This document shows positions 16,751-27,200 of a DNA stretch of 60,079 nucleotides, in pieces (positions within the stretch are counted from its first letter, which is position 1; each line of letters starts with the position of its first letter). The position numbers and the translations under genes are program-made. Below the pieces are notes generated by a model. It made no database searches. It had not been told where the DNA came from and saw only the letters and a program-made list of their open reading frames with translations. Source of the DNA: Chitinophagaceae bacterium (lineage in GTDB: Bacteria; Bacteroidota; Bacteroidia; Chitinophagales; Chitinophagaceae); contig JAGQWM010000007.1 in NCBI GenBank assembly GCA_020437365.1, positions 1 to 60,079 on the forward strand. The letters run 5' to 3'.

Positions 16751-17944
16751 ATGCAAGAAAAAATAAAAAAATTAGCCAACGATTATTTCCAGGAACATGT
16801 AGAAATTCGGCATCATCTGCATGCTCATCCTGAACTCAGTTACCAGGAATTTGAAACATCAAAATTTGTTCAGCAAAAATTGCAGGCTTTGGGCATTCCG
16901 TTCGAAGTCAAAGCCACAACCGGTGTAGTGGGTTTGATTGAGGGAAAAAATCCTGACAGCAGAATTGTAGCCCTACGGGCAGATATGGATGCATTGCCTA
17001 TTCTGGAAGAAAATGATGTGCCTTATAAATCTACGAATGATGGTGTTATGCATGCCTGCGGACATGATGTACATACAACTTGTTTGTTAGGAGCCGCCAA
17101 AATTCTGAACAACCTGAAAGAAGAATGGAACGGCACAGTGAAATTAATTTTTCAACCCGGCGAAGAAAAAAACCCGGGCGGCGCCAGCCTCATGATTAAA
17201 GATGGAGCATTAAACAATCCAACTCCACAAGCCATTTTCGGATTACATGTCAATACCATTCTTGAGGTTGGGCAATTGAGTTTTCGTGGTGGCATAGCAA
17301 TGGCCAGTGCCGATGAAATTTATATTACCATAAAAGGAAAAGGCGGTCATGCAGCATCTCCTCACCTCACCATCGACCCTATATTAATCAGTTCGCATGT
17401 TATCATTGCTTTGCAACAAATTGCCAGCAGAAATAACAATCCTTTCAATCCAACCGTATTATCGATTACCGCATTTAATGCAGGCCATACCACGAATGTC
17501 ATTCCTGATGAAGTGCAATTAAAAGGAACTTTCAGGGCTATGGATGAAAAATGGCGTTTCAAAGCCCATGCACTGATCAAAGAAATAGCTACAAAAGTGG
17601 CGGCATCAATGGGTGGTGAGGCGCTTGTCAATATAGACGTGGGTTACCCTTGTTTGATTAATAATGAATCTCTTTCTGCACAAGCCATGCAATTGGCAAA
17701 AAATTTTATGGGCGATAAAAATGTAAGTGAAACAGAAATAAGAATGGGTGCTGAAGATTTTAGTTATTATGCACAGGAAATGCCTGCTTGTTTTTTCCGC
17801 CTCGGTACAATGAATGCAGCCAAAGGCATTACTGCAGGCGTTCATACGCCGGTTTTCAATATTGACGAATCGGCCATTGAAATTGGTATGGGGATGATGG
17901 CCTGGCTGGGCAGTACTGCCAAAGTGGATAATATAATGAATTAA
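16751..17944 (+). CDS. M20 family metallo-amidohydrolase (N-acyl amino acid / hippurate type)
   Basis: The 397-residue cytoplasmic enzyme belongs to the M20D family, which hydrolyses N-acyl or aryl-acyl amino acids with a two-metal centre. It shows RHHLHAHPELSYQEFET near the N-terminus, ALRADMDALPILEEN, the metal-binding HACGHDVHTTCLLG, the GEE base in FQPGEEKNPGG, the dimerisation domain entry GKGGHAASPHLTIDP and the late ligand region MGAEDFSYYAQEMP. No signal peptide is present. The ATG at 16751 is preferred over a TTG at 16736 that would overlap the -7 element. Exact substrate unknown. Confidence 0.93.
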   Translation: MQEKIKKLANDYFQEHVEIRHHLHAHPELSYQEFETSKFVQQKLQALGIPFEVKATTGVVGLIEGKNPDSRIVALRADMDALPILEENDVPYKSTNDGVMHACGHDVHTTCLLGAAKILNNLKEEWNGTVKLIFQPGEEKNPGGASLMIKDGALNNPTPQAIFGLHVNTILEVGQLSFRGGIAMASADEIYITIKGKGGHAASPHLTIDPILISSHVIIALQQIASRNNNPFNPTVLSITAFNAGHTTNVIPDEVQLKGTFRAMDEKWRFKAHALIKEIATKVAASMGGEALVNIDVGYPCLINNESLSAQAMQLAKNFMGDKNVSETEIRMGAEDFSYYAQEMPACFFRLGTMNAAKGITAGVHTPVFNIDESAIEIGMGMMAWLGSTAKVDNIMN

Positions 17945-18094
17945 TTGACAAGATTTTACTAAGGGTTTTTATCCATTTTTTTATTTTGTACATTGCACAA
18001 CATTTGCTGAAACAGAATAATTAATGCAACTGAAGGTCAACGAAACACTTACTTCAGATGTTGTGGTTTTTCAGCATCATTATAATTTTTTTCT

Positions 18095-20440
18095 ATGTCA
18101 AATAACTTACGCAAACAACAAGTACTCGAATATCACGAAAAAGGCAGGCCGGGCAAAATAGAAGTCGTACCGACCAAAGAAGCAAAAACACAAAGAGACC
18201 TTTCATTGGCCTATTCTCCCGGCGTGGCAATACCGTGCCTGGAAATCGCTGAAAATGTAGAAGATGTATATAAATATACTGCTAAAGGCAACCTGGTAGC
18301 CGTGGTAAGCAATGGCACAGCAGTCTTAGGATTGGGTGATATCGGCCCCGAAGCCGGCAAACCCGTAATGGAAGGCAAGGGCATTTTATTTAAAATCTTT
18401 GCCGACATAGATGTGTTTGATATTGAAATCAATGAAAAAGACCCCAAGAAATTTGTTGAAATCGTGAAAGCACTGGAGCCCACATTTGGCGGTATCAACC
18501 TGGAAGATATTAAAGCACCGGAATGTTTTTATATCGAAGAAGAATTAAAAAAACAGATGAACATTCCCGTTATGCATGATGATCAACATGGTACAGCCAT
18601 CATCAGTGCGGCAGCATTATTAAATGCATTAGAAATACAAAAAAAGAAAATAGAAAAAGCAAAATTTGTAGTGAATGGTGCCGGTGCAGCAGCAATGGCT
18701 TGTTCTCTCCTGTATGAATCATTAGGCGCCAAGAGAGAAAATTTTTTAATGTTCGACAGCAAAGGTGTTTTGCGTGAAGGAAGAGATGATTTAGATGAAC
18801 TCAAAAAAAGATTTGCGTACACCACAAAAGAAATTACATTAAAAGATGCCATGAAAAATGCCGATGTTTTCATTGGCCTTAGTGTAGCCAATTGTGTAAC
18901 ACAGGAAATGGTAAAAAGCATGGCTAAAAATCCCATTGTCTTTGCGATGGCCAATCCCGATCCAGAAATCAGTTGGGAAGATGCCAAAAAAGCCAGGAAA
19001 GATGTAATCATGGCAACCGGCCGCAGCGATTATCCGAACCAAGTCAATAATGTATTGGGATTCCCCTATATTTTTCGGGGCGCATTGGATGTCAGGGCTA
19101 CACATATAAATGAAGAAATGAAACTGGCTGCTGTTAGAGCATTAGCCGAATTAACAAAATTGCCAGTGCCGGATATGGTAACGATGGCTTACAATGAAAA
19201 AAATATTGCATTCGGTGAAGACTATATTATACCCAAACCCATTGATACAAGATTATTGTCCACCATTGCACCGGCGGTTGCCAAAGCAGCTATGGATAGT
19301 GGCGTAGCCAAGCAAAATATTACCAGTTGGAATTCTTATACCAACAGCTTGAACAAACGTTTGGGATTGGATAACCAGGTCATGCGCATCATTGGCAATA
19401 AAGCCCGGAGAGACCCCAAAAGAATTGTCTTTGCCGAAGCCGATAATGTCAAAATTTTAAAAGCGGCACAGATAATTTTTGACGAAGGCATTGGTTACCC
19501 AATTTTCCTTGGCGATAAAAACCGCATTGCCGACATAGCTTCTACCAATGGCATCGACATTGAAGGTATTCCCATTTTTGATCCTCGCAGCGATGAAATG
19601 GAAGAAAGAAGAACAACGTATGCTGAATCTTTTTTGGCGAAAAGAGGTAGAAAAGGATTCAATGCGTATGAAGCCAAAAAAATTATGAAAGACCGTAACT
19701 ATTATGGCTGTATGATGGTCGAATTTGGCGATGCCGATTGTATGATTTCCGGCTTGGCCAAAAATTATCCGGATACGATTCGTCCGGCATTGCAAACGAT
19801 TGGCACAGAAGAAGGCGTGAATAAAATCGGTGGCATGTACCTGATGCTATCAAAAAGAGGGCCTTTATTTTTAGGTGATACTACAGTCAATTTTAATCCT
19901 ACAGCAGAAGAATTGGCGGAGATAACCTTGATGGTAGCCAAAGAAGTCAAACATTTTAATATTACCCCGAGAATTGCCATGTTGAGTTATTCCAATTTTG
20001 GAAGCAGCAATTCCAAAGAAGCCATGTTGGTAGCCAAAGCCCGGAAAATAGTGAAAGAAAAAATGCCCTCCCTGGTTGTCGATGGAGAAATGCAAGCCAG
20101 TGTTGCCTTCAACAAGGAATTGATGAAAGAAAATTATCCATTCTGCGAATTAGTAGATAAAGACGTAAACACCTTGATTTTTCCTAATCTTGCCTCCGGC
20201 AATATTGCTTATAATCTTTTAAAAGAATTGGAAACCGCTGATGCCATCGGGCCGATATTATTAGGATTGAAAAAACCGGTACACATTTTACAATTAGGCA
20301 GTTCCGTTAGAAGTATAATTAATATGGCTACCGTAGCTGTTGTAGATGCCCAACAAAAAAGCCAATCACCTACAAGTGATATTGTAAAACGTTCCAAATG
20401 GTGGAAAAGATTAAGAAGAACAAAAAAAACAACTGAGTAA
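18095..20440 (+). CDS. maeB: NADP-dependent malic enzyme with phosphotransacetylase-like C-terminal domain
   Basis: MaeB converts malate to pyruvate, CO2 and NADPH. The 781-residue protein has the N-terminal malic domain ([45 protein letters not shown]), the NAD(P)-binding domain ([44 protein letters not shown]) and, from about residue 430, a phosphate acetyltransferase-like domain ([49 protein letters not shown]). In known MaeB proteins this domain is regulatory and binds acetyl-CoA rather than acting as a transferase. A Lys/Arg-rich tail ([14 protein letters not shown]) ends it. The 150-base upstream region has an overlapping short open frame but no promoter I can place firmly. Confidence 0.96.
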   Translation: MSNNLRKQQVLEYHEKGRPGKIEVVPTKEAKTQRDLSLAYSPGVAIPCLEIAENVEDVYKYTAKGNLVAVVSNGTAVLGLGDIGPEAGKPVMEGKGILFKIFADIDVFDIEINEKDPKKFVEIVKALEPTFGGINLEDIKAPECFYIEEELKKQMNIPVMHDDQHGTAIISAAALLNALEIQKKKIEKAKFVVNGAGAAAMACSLLYESLGAKRENFLMFDSKGVLREGRDDLDELKKRFAYTTKEITLKDAMKNADVFIGLSVANCVTQEMVKSMAKNPIVFAMANPDPEISWEDAKKARKDVIMATGRSDYPNQVNNVLGFPYIFRGALDVRATHINEEMKLAAVRALAELTKLPVPDMVTMAYNEKNIAFGEDYIIPKPIDTRLLSTIAPAVAKAAMDSGVAKQNITSWNSYTNSLNKRLGLDNQVMRIIGNKARRDPKRIVFAEADNVKILKAAQIIFDEGIGYPIFLGDKNRIADIASTNGIDIEGIPIFDPRSDEMEERRTTYAESFLAKRGRKGFNAYEAKKIMKDRNYYGCMMVEFGDADCMISGLAKNYPDTIRPALQTIGTEEGVNKIGGMYLMLSKRGPLFLGDTTVNFNPTAEELAEITLMVAKEVKHFNITPRIAMLSYSNFGSSNSKEAMLVAKARKIVKEKMPSLVVDGEMQASVAFNKELMKENYPFCELVDKDVNTLIFPNLASGNIAYNLLKELETADAIGPILLGLKKPVHILQLGSSVRSIINMATVAVVDAQQKSQSPTSDIVKRSKWWKRLRRTKKTTE

Positions 20441-20511
20441 AATAATCGGTTTAAAAATAGGCGGCCATTCCTTTTCCGCGACTATTTTTTTCATCGTATT
20501 TTAGACTTACC

Positions 20512-21255
20512 ATGACGATTTTCAATGATATAGGCCGTTACCTTTTGATGATAAAAGGCATGTTTTCCAAGCCGGAAAACGGCAAAATGTATTGGAAAGA
20601 ATTAATACGTCAATGTACCGAAATCGGGTTTGGTTCTTTAGGTATTGTGGCTATCATCTCTGTATTTATTGGTGCTGTATCTACCATTCAAACGGCTTAT
20701 CAATTGGTGAGCCCGTTAATTCCGGCATCGACCATTGCTCAAATTGTACGAGATACGGTTATACTCGAATTTGCACCTACTTTGGTTTGTATTGTGTTGG
20801 CCGGTGTGGCCGGTAGCCGAATTGCCAGCGAATTGGGAAATATGCGAGTCAGTGAACAAATCGATGCCTTGGAAATTATGGGTATCAATACCAAGACGTA
20901 TTTGATACTTCCTAAAATTATTGCTGCATTATTAATGATTCCATTATTGGTTGTATTGGCAATGGCATTGGGAATTTGGGGCGGCCGTTTAGCGGGTATT
21001 GCCTCCGGCATTATTTCAGGTAGCATTTATGATAAAGGCTTGTTGGAATTTTTCGTTCCGTTCAATGTCATTTTTGCATTGATTAAAGCCTATGTCTTTG
21101 CATTTATTATTTCCAGTATTCCTGCATTTTACGGTTATTATGTCAAAGGAGGCGCCTTGGAAATTGGCAGGGCCAGTACAAAAGCCGTAGTCGTAAGTTG
21201 TATTTTAATTTTATTCGCCGATTATATATTATCCGCCTTGTTATTACCAACATAG
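20512..21255 (+). CDS. MlaE-type ABC transporter permease
   Basis: The 247-residue protein belongs to the MlaE/TrbY permease family that moves phospholipids between inner and outer membrane. It has five or so hydrophobic segments (GFGSLGIVAIISVFIGAVST; LEFAPTLVCIVLAGVAGSRI; IIAALLMIPLLVVLAMALGI; FVPFNVIFALIKAYVFAFII; AVVVSCILILFADYILSALL) and the family motif RIASELGNMRVSEQIDALEIMG. It lies 12 bases before the ATPase gene. No MlaD-type substrate-binding gene follows directly, so the third component must lie elsewhere. Confidence 0.93.
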   Translation: MTIFNDIGRYLLMIKGMFSKPENGKMYWKELIRQCTEIGFGSLGIVAIISVFIGAVSTIQTAYQLVSPLIPASTIAQIVRDTVILEFAPTLVCIVLAGVAGSRIASELGNMRVSEQIDALEIMGINTKTYLILPKIIAALLMIPLLVVLAMALGIWGGRLAGIASGIISGSIYDKGLLEFFVPFNVIFALIKAYVFAFIISSIPAFYGYYVKGGALEIGRASTKAVVVSCILILFADYILSALLLPT

Positions 21256-21267
21256 GAATTTGAAAAA

Positions 21268-22116
21268 ATGATTGAAGTAAAAAACATAGAAAAATCTTTT
21301 GATGGAAAAGTCATTATCGATGATGTAAGTGCCGTAATGAAAAACGGGCAATGTAATTTAATCATTGGTTCCAGTGGTAGCGGCAAAACGGTGTTGATGA
21401 AATGCATGGTCGGTTTATTCGATCCCAATGCCGGTTCGGTTTTGTACAATGGTGAAAACTTTACAGAGATGACCGGTGCTCATAAAACCCAAATACGAAA
21501 AGAAATCGGCATGCTGTTTCAGGGCTCGGCACTTTTTGACAGTCTTACTGTTGAACAAAATGTGATGTTTCCACTCAATATGTTTACAAAAGACAGTTTC
21601 AGAAAAAAACTGGATCGGGTAAATGAAGTATTAGAAAGGGTAAATCTCATTGGTGCCAATAAAAAATATCCTTCAGAGCTGAGTGGCGGTATGAAAAAAA
21701 GAGTGGCATTGGCCAGGGCCATTGTGCTCAATCCAAAATATCTTTTCTGCGACGAACCTAACTCAGGCCTCGATCCACAAACTTCATTAGTCATTGACCG
21801 CTTGATTAAAGAAATCACGGAGGAATACAATATCACAACGGTTATCAATACCCACGACATGAACAGTGTCATGGAAATTGGCAACTATATTCTTTATATG
21901 TACCAGGGCAAAAAAGAATGGGAAGGCAATAACAAAGAAATCATTTTTAGCAAAAATGAAAAATTAAATGATTTTATTTTCGCTTCCGAATTTTTACAAG
22001 ATGCCAAGGACATGAGAATGTTAGAAGAAAAAGGGAAAATATCGAGGCAGCGAAATATGGAAGCTCTTCTCCATAAAGATGCACCCATTTTGATACCGCC
22101 ACAGCAAAAGCCTTAA
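21268..22116 (+). CDS. MlaF-type ABC transporter ATPase
   Basis: The 282-residue ATPase powers the permease encoded just upstream. It has Walker A GSSGSGKT, the Q-loop MLFQGSALFDSLTVEQNV, the signature LSGGMKKRVALARAI, Walker B YLFCDEPNSGLDP, and the switch histidine in NTHDMNSV. The QGSALFDSLTV sequence after the Q-loop is typical of the MlaF (Ttg2A) subfamily. The C-terminus extends ~50 residues beyond the core domain (ASEFLQDAKDMRMLEEKG). Its stop codon lies in the loop of a terminator hairpin. Confidence 0.94.
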   Translation: MIEVKNIEKSFDGKVIIDDVSAVMKNGQCNLIIGSSGSGKTVLMKCMVGLFDPNAGSVLYNGENFTEMTGAHKTQIRKEIGMLFQGSALFDSLTVEQNVMFPLNMFTKDSFRKKLDRVNEVLERVNLIGANKKYPSELSGGMKKRVALARAIVLNPKYLFCDEPNSGLDPQTSLVIDRLIKEITEEYNITTVINTHDMNSVMEIGNYILYMYQGKKEWEGNNKEIIFSKNEKLNDFIFASEFLQDAKDMRMLEEKGKISRQRNMEALLHKDAPILIPPQQKP

Positions 22117-22127
22117 TCTAGGCTTTT
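22106..22127 (+). terminator. Terminator hairpin enclosing the MlaF-like gene's stop codon
   Basis: A 7-bp stem AAAAGCC (22106-22112) / GGCTTTT (22121-22127) encloses the TAA at 22114-22116 in its 8-base loop. The T run is short (four), so efficiency may be moderate. Confidence 0.5.
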
Positions 22128-22147
22128 ATCAAAATGCACAAATGCCT

Positions 22148-22155
22148 TACATTTG
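22148..22155 (+). promoter_or_regulatory. Candidate -7 element for sucD
   Basis: TACATTTG (exact TAnnTTTG) lies 22 bases before the sucD ATG, consistent with independent transcription after the upstream terminator. Confidence 0.45.
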
Positions 22156-22177
22156 CCGCAACTTATAATTCAAAAAG

Positions 22178-23053
22178 ATGAGCATTCTTGTCAATAAAAA
22201 TTCAAAAGTACTGGTACAGGGCTTTACCGGAACAGAAGGAAGTTTTCATGCCACACAAATGATTGAGTACGGAACACAGGTAGTTGGTGGTGTTACGCCC
22301 GGAAAAGGTGGAATCACTCATTTAAATAAGCCCGTATTCAATACAGTGTCTGAATGTGTAAAAAATACAGGTGCCGATGTCAGTATTATTTTTGTACCAC
22401 CGGCATTTGCTGCAGATGCTATAATGGAAGCCGCCGATGCACAGGTCAAACTTGTTGTTTGTATTACCGAAGGCATTCCGGTTCAGGATATGGTCAAAGT
22501 GAAAAATTACTTACAGGGAAAATCCACTCGGTTAATTGGGCCCAATTGTCCGGGCGTCATTACTTCCGATGAATGTAAAGTGGGTATTATGCCGGGTTTT
22601 ATTTTTAAAAAAGGAAATATCGGTATTGTATCCAAATCAGGAACGCTGACTTATGAAGCGGCTGACCAGGTAGCCAAGGCCGGATTGGGCATTTCTACGG
22701 CTGTTGGTATCGGAGGCGATCCAATCATTGGCACTACAACCAAAGATGCTATCGAACTTTTTATGAATGATCCGGAAACGGATGCAATAGTGATGATTGG
22801 TGAAATTGGTGGCGGTATGGAAGCCGAAGCTGCCAATTGGATAAAAGCCAATGGCAATAAAAAACCAGTGGTTGGTTTTATCGCCGGGCAAACAGCTCCT
22901 CCGGGAAGAAGAATGGGACATGCCGGCGCCATTGTAGGTGGAGCAGATGATACGGCTGCCGCCAAAATGAAAATTATGAGTGAATGCGGTATCCATGTAG
23001 TAAAAAGCCCTGCAGATATTGGAAAGAAAATGGCGGAAGTTTTAACAAAATAA
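22178..23053 (+). CDS. sucD: Succinyl-CoA ligase alpha subunit
   Basis: This TCA-cycle enzyme subunit interconverts succinyl-CoA and succinate with ADP or GDP phosphorylation. The 291-residue protein shows [30 protein letters not shown], the CoA-side [24 protein letters not shown] and the phosphohistidine loop GHAGAIVGG with His248. Length matches the family (~290). The beta subunit sucC is not adjacent. It has its own predicted promoter and a strong terminator. Confidence 0.98.
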   Translation: MSILVNKNSKVLVQGFTGTEGSFHATQMIEYGTQVVGGVTPGKGGITHLNKPVFNTVSECVKNTGADVSIIFVPPAFAADAIMEAADAQVKLVVCITEGIPVQDMVKVKNYLQGKSTRLIGPNCPGVITSDECKVGIMPGFIFKKGNIGIVSKSGTLTYEAADQVAKAGLGISTAVGIGGDPIIGTTTKDAIELFMNDPETDAIVMIGEIGGGMEAEAANWIKANGNKKPVVGFIAGQTAPPGRRMGHAGAIVGGADDTAAAKMKIMSECGIHVVKSPADIGKKMAEVLTK

Positions 23054-23070
23054 CACATATTGCTAAAAGA

Positions 23071-23108
23071 AAAAGCCGCTTCAATATTTCGAAGCGGCTT
23101 TTTTTATA
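23071..23108. terminator. Bidirectional terminator between sucD and the DUF4476 gene
   Basis: A perfect 12-bp stem AAAAGCCGCTTC (23071-23082) / GAAGCGGCTTTT (23091-23102) has an 8-base loop, with Ts after it on the plus strand and As before it. It can end both the rightward sucD transcript and the leftward convergent transcript. Confidence 0.9.
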
Positions 23109-23119
23109 CTACATAAAAT

Positions 23120-23842
23120 TTAAAATCGGGATGCCATAGGGGATGCTTGACGGGTAAAACGGGCCAGTTCTCTTTTGCTACTGTTGAAAGTTAAAACATC
23201 ATTCAATAAATAATAGTTTTGCTGATCAACGGTTTGGGCAAATGCAACTTTCGCAATGTCCAACCTGTTTTGTTCGAAAGTGAATAACAACATCAGTTGC
23301 TGCACTTGTGCAGTTGTAAAATTGTTTTTGGCAATTACAAATTTGGCAGAACTCAACCGATTGTTTTCAAACCATTCTTTACGAAGTGTTTGTTTCAAAG
23401 TTTCAAAACTACGTGCATTCATCACATGGCTATAACCATTATTCCAACCGTCGTTATTACTGTCATAATAATCATCCTGATCATTATACCAATCATTGGC
23501 CACATTTATTTGACGCTCATCAATCATCACTTTACCAAAGCGGTTCACCATAATATCAAAATGAAAACCTCTTTTGAGTAAAATAGAGTTTTGATAAATA
23601 ATGACATTTCTTCCAAAACTGAATCTTGATTGAGCGGCAGGACGGAAAATCTTTACTTCGTGATAACCGGATTGTAAATAGCTCAACGTAAGGCTATTAT
23701 TTTGTAAAGAAAATTGTCGTCCGTCAATTTCGATTTTCAACTCCATGTTGGTAGCTGTCGCTATACTTAATCGACTGCCGTCAAAGGCCAGCAGCGAAAG
23801 CGAAAACAGTGAAGAAATAAGTAGTGTAAAAATTTTTTTCAT
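23120..23842 (-). CDS. Exported DUF4476 protein
   Basis: The 240-residue protein starts with a signal peptide (FTLLISSLFSLSLLAF). Residues ~30-110 form a beta-rich PEGA-like region (YLQSGYHEVKIFRPA; SILLKRGFHFDI). A low-complexity Asn/Asp/Tyr linker (NDQDDYYDSNNDGW) follows, then a helical C-terminal domain (NNFTTAQVQQLMLLFTFEQN; RLDIAKVAFAQTVDQQNYYL) matching DUF4476, common in Chitinophagaceae and relatives. The family function is unknown. It is convergent with sucD and shares its terminator. Confidence 0.85.
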   Translation of the reverse strand: MKKIFTLLISSLFSLSLLAFDGSRLSIATATNMELKIEIDGRQFSLQNNSLTLSYLQSGYHEVKIFRPAAQSRFSFGRNVIIYQNSILLKRGFHFDIMVNRFGKVMIDERQINVANDWYNDQDDYYDSNNDGWNNGYSHVMNARSFETLKQTLRKEWFENNRLSSAKFVIAKNNFTTAQVQQLMLLFTFEQNRLDIAKVAFAQTVDQQNYYLLNDVLTFNSSKRELARFTRQASPMASRF

Positions 23843-24213
23843 AATGTTTGAATTAAAAGGTTATAAAAAAATTGTTTTCAATTTCTATATTTCCAAACCC
23901 GTGCCATCCTGCCAAAAAAGAATACAACGAAAAGTTAAAGGAATGAACAAAATAAAAAATTGAATTTGCTGCTTTCTGCGGGAATCCTTTGTCATAAAGG
24001 GTTTCAGGCTGCAAAAAAATAAAGCAATTTTCTTCCGAAATAAATGAAACAAGCTCCCTGATTCCCTTATTTTTTTATTATCTTAACTAAACCTAAACGA
24101 CAACCTTACTGTTTATGAAATTTATAAACCGGCTGCATCTTACAAATAGTGTCCAAAGTGAAATTCAAAACAGGAATTAACCGATTTATATTTTCCCAGA
24201 TAAATACTTACCA
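23843..24213. other. 371-base divergent intergenic region
   Basis: This AT-rich stretch separates the leftward DUF4476 gene from the rightward A2M gene. It holds no open frame with coding character. A weak -7-like TATCTTAA at 24079-24086 could serve the A2M gene, leaving a ~120-base leader. I see no strong hairpin, riboswitch or RNA gene. Confidence 0.5.
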
Positions 24214-27200
24214 ATGAAGCATCAAATCCTTACAACAATTTTCTTTATTTGCCTGGCATTTTGTTCTTGCAAGCCATTATCTTATGGCCAGCAGCCTATT
24301 CATAATTACGATAAAGAATGGAAAGAAGTCAATGATACTTTAAACAAAGGGCTTCCTCAATCGGCATTGGTATTGGTCAAAAAAATTTATGAAAAGGCAA
24401 AATCTGATCAGCAGGATGCACAAATGGTGAAATCACTTTTACAAATCCTTTTCTTAGAACATCAATTACAAGATAAGACAGACGCATTTACTTTGTATGA
24501 ATTAGAAAGTGAAATACAAAACACCCAAGGTGCAGTGGCGGCCATCTTAACCAGCTTCCTGGCAGAAGACTATTGGCTTTATTACCAGCGAAACCGCTAT
24601 AAAATTTATCAAAGAACAACAACAGAAGGATTTAAAAAAGATGATATTGAAACATGGACAACAGAAGATTTTCATCAAAAAATTGCGGCTTTATATCTTA
24701 GTTCTATCAGCGATGAAAAAATGTTGCAAAAAACAAAGCTTTCTCCCTTTGATGCACTTATTATGAAAGGTAATATGCGGCATCTTCGCCCCACTTTATA
24801 TGATTTATTGGCACACCGTGCCCTTACGTATTTCCAATCCGATGAAAGAGATATTCAAAAACCGGCCTATGCTTTTGAAATAAAACAAGCTGCTGCATTT
24901 GATCCGGCGGCCGATTTTATTCACCGAAAATTCCCCACCAAAGACACTTCTTCTTTACAATATAAAGCCTTGTTGATCTATCAACAGCTTCTCGCCTTTC
25001 ATTTGAATGATACTGAACATGATGCGTTGATTGATGTCGATATTCAACGCATTGCATTTGTCCATGACAATTCCGTAGCACCCAATAAAGACGATTTATA
25101 TTTTACCGCTTTGAATCACATTGCTCAGCAATACGACGGCATACCTGCAGCAGACCAGGCTCGTTATCTCATCGCATTACAATACGAAAATGAGGCGCAA
25201 AAATATACACCTAATGGCGACACAACCAACCGATACAGCAGAACCGTAGCCAAAGAAATCTGTGAAAAAGTTTTGCGCAATGCGCAATATGCCGGATACG
25301 ATTCTTCCGAAGGAATGATTAATTGCTATAATTTATTAAATACAATCAATACAAAATCATTTCAGTTTTCAATAGAAAAAGTCAACATTCCCGAAAAACC
25401 ATTCCGTGTTTTTCTGCAATACAGGAATATCAATTCTTTGTACTTAAGAATCATTAAAGCAACTGAAGATTTAAAGGACTTATTGAAAAATCAACAGAAA
25501 GCCAATCTCTGGACGACATTAGCTTCTGCAAAATATATTAAAAACTGGCAGCAGGATTTACCCGAAATGAAAGACTTGCAAACACATGGTGTGGAATTGA
25601 AAGTTGACGGGCTTCCCATCGGTGAGTATTTTTTGTTAGCTTCCAATAAAAGCGATTTTACAGGCAATGATGTAAACCTCGGTACCAATCTTTTTTATGT
25701 GTCCAATATTGGATATGTGAATAATAACAATCAATATTTTGTTTTGAACAGAGAAACCGGCACACCATTGGCGAATGCAAAAGTTCAACTCTGGTCCAGG
25801 AAATACGATTACAAATCATACAAGTACGTTTATAATAAAAACGGCGTTTACCATACCGATGCGCATGGTTATTTTGCGTTGAAAAATCAGGATGAAAAAC
25901 AACGTTATGTTTATCATTTATTGGACATCACTTATCAAGATGACCGTTTATTTCTTGACGACTTGAACTATGCTTATTTTTCCAATCAACCGGAAGTAAA
26001 AGAACCCGTTACTTCCTTTCATCTTTTCAGCGACCGATCAATATACCGGCCGGGACAAACGGTTTACTTCAAAGGTATCCTTCTCTCAAAAGGGCCTGCA
26101 GCCACTGAAGGCGGTGTTGTAGCCGATGAAGACGTTACAATTCTGTTGACAAATGCGAATTATAAAATCATCGACAGTTTGGATCTTACAACAAACCAAT
26201 ACGGTTCGGTAAACGGCAAATTCCAATTGCCACAAACCGGTATGAATGGAAGATTTACCATCAGCTCTGAAATTTTCGGTGGCCGGTTATCATTTAATGT
26301 GGAAGAATATAAACGCCCCAAATTTTATGTTGATTATGAAAAAATAAAAGGTAGTTACCAGGTATATGATACAATTCGAATAACCGGCCTGGCCAAAGCC
26401 TATGCAGGCAATGCCATCGACGGCGCCCAAGTGAAATACCGTGTTGTACGTACCCCAAGATTTTTATACCCGTGGATGTTCTGGCGTTGGTGGCAACCAC
26501 CTACAACTTCAATGGAAATTGCACACGGAGAAATACAAACTGATAAAGATGGAAAATTTATAATTCCCTTTCAAGCCATTCCCGATTTAACAATCGATAA
26601 AAAGTTTTCGCCTGTATTTGATTATAAAATTTATGCCGATGTAACCGACCTGAATGGTGAAACCCGTAGTGGCGAAAAAATGGTATCCGTCAGCTACCAG
26701 GCATTGACACTCACTACCAACATACCAAAAACTTTACCTGCAGATAGCCTTCGTTCAATTCAAGTATATACACAAAACCTGAATGGAGAATTTGAACCGG
26801 CATTGGTAACCATGAATATTGAAAAACTGAAAACTGTTGACAGGTTAATCAGAAGCCGTTATTGGAATAGGCCTGACCAGTTTGTCATGACAAAAAATGA
26901 ATACATCAGTTATTTTCCCAATGATGAATATGATAATGAAACCGATGAAAAATCATGGACGTTAGAAAAAGAAATTTTATCGGCAAGCGATTCAAGCAAA
27001 GCCGATGGCCATTGGAATATCAATTATAAAAAATTTAAACCCGGAACTTATAAAATTGAAATCACCGCCATTGACAAAAACGGAAAACCTGTAAAAGATA
27101 TCCAATTCATTGAACTGGTAGATGAAAAATCAACAACAATATCCCGTCCTTCCTATGTTTGGAGTGGCGAAATGAAAACCATTGCCGAGCCCGGCGAAAA

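Noticed and set aside
18024..18095. Upstream open frame overlapping the maeB start, considered as a leader peptide
   Set aside because: No hairpin, repeat of regulatory codons or promoter placement supports attenuation; short overlapping frames are common by chance in AT-rich DNA.
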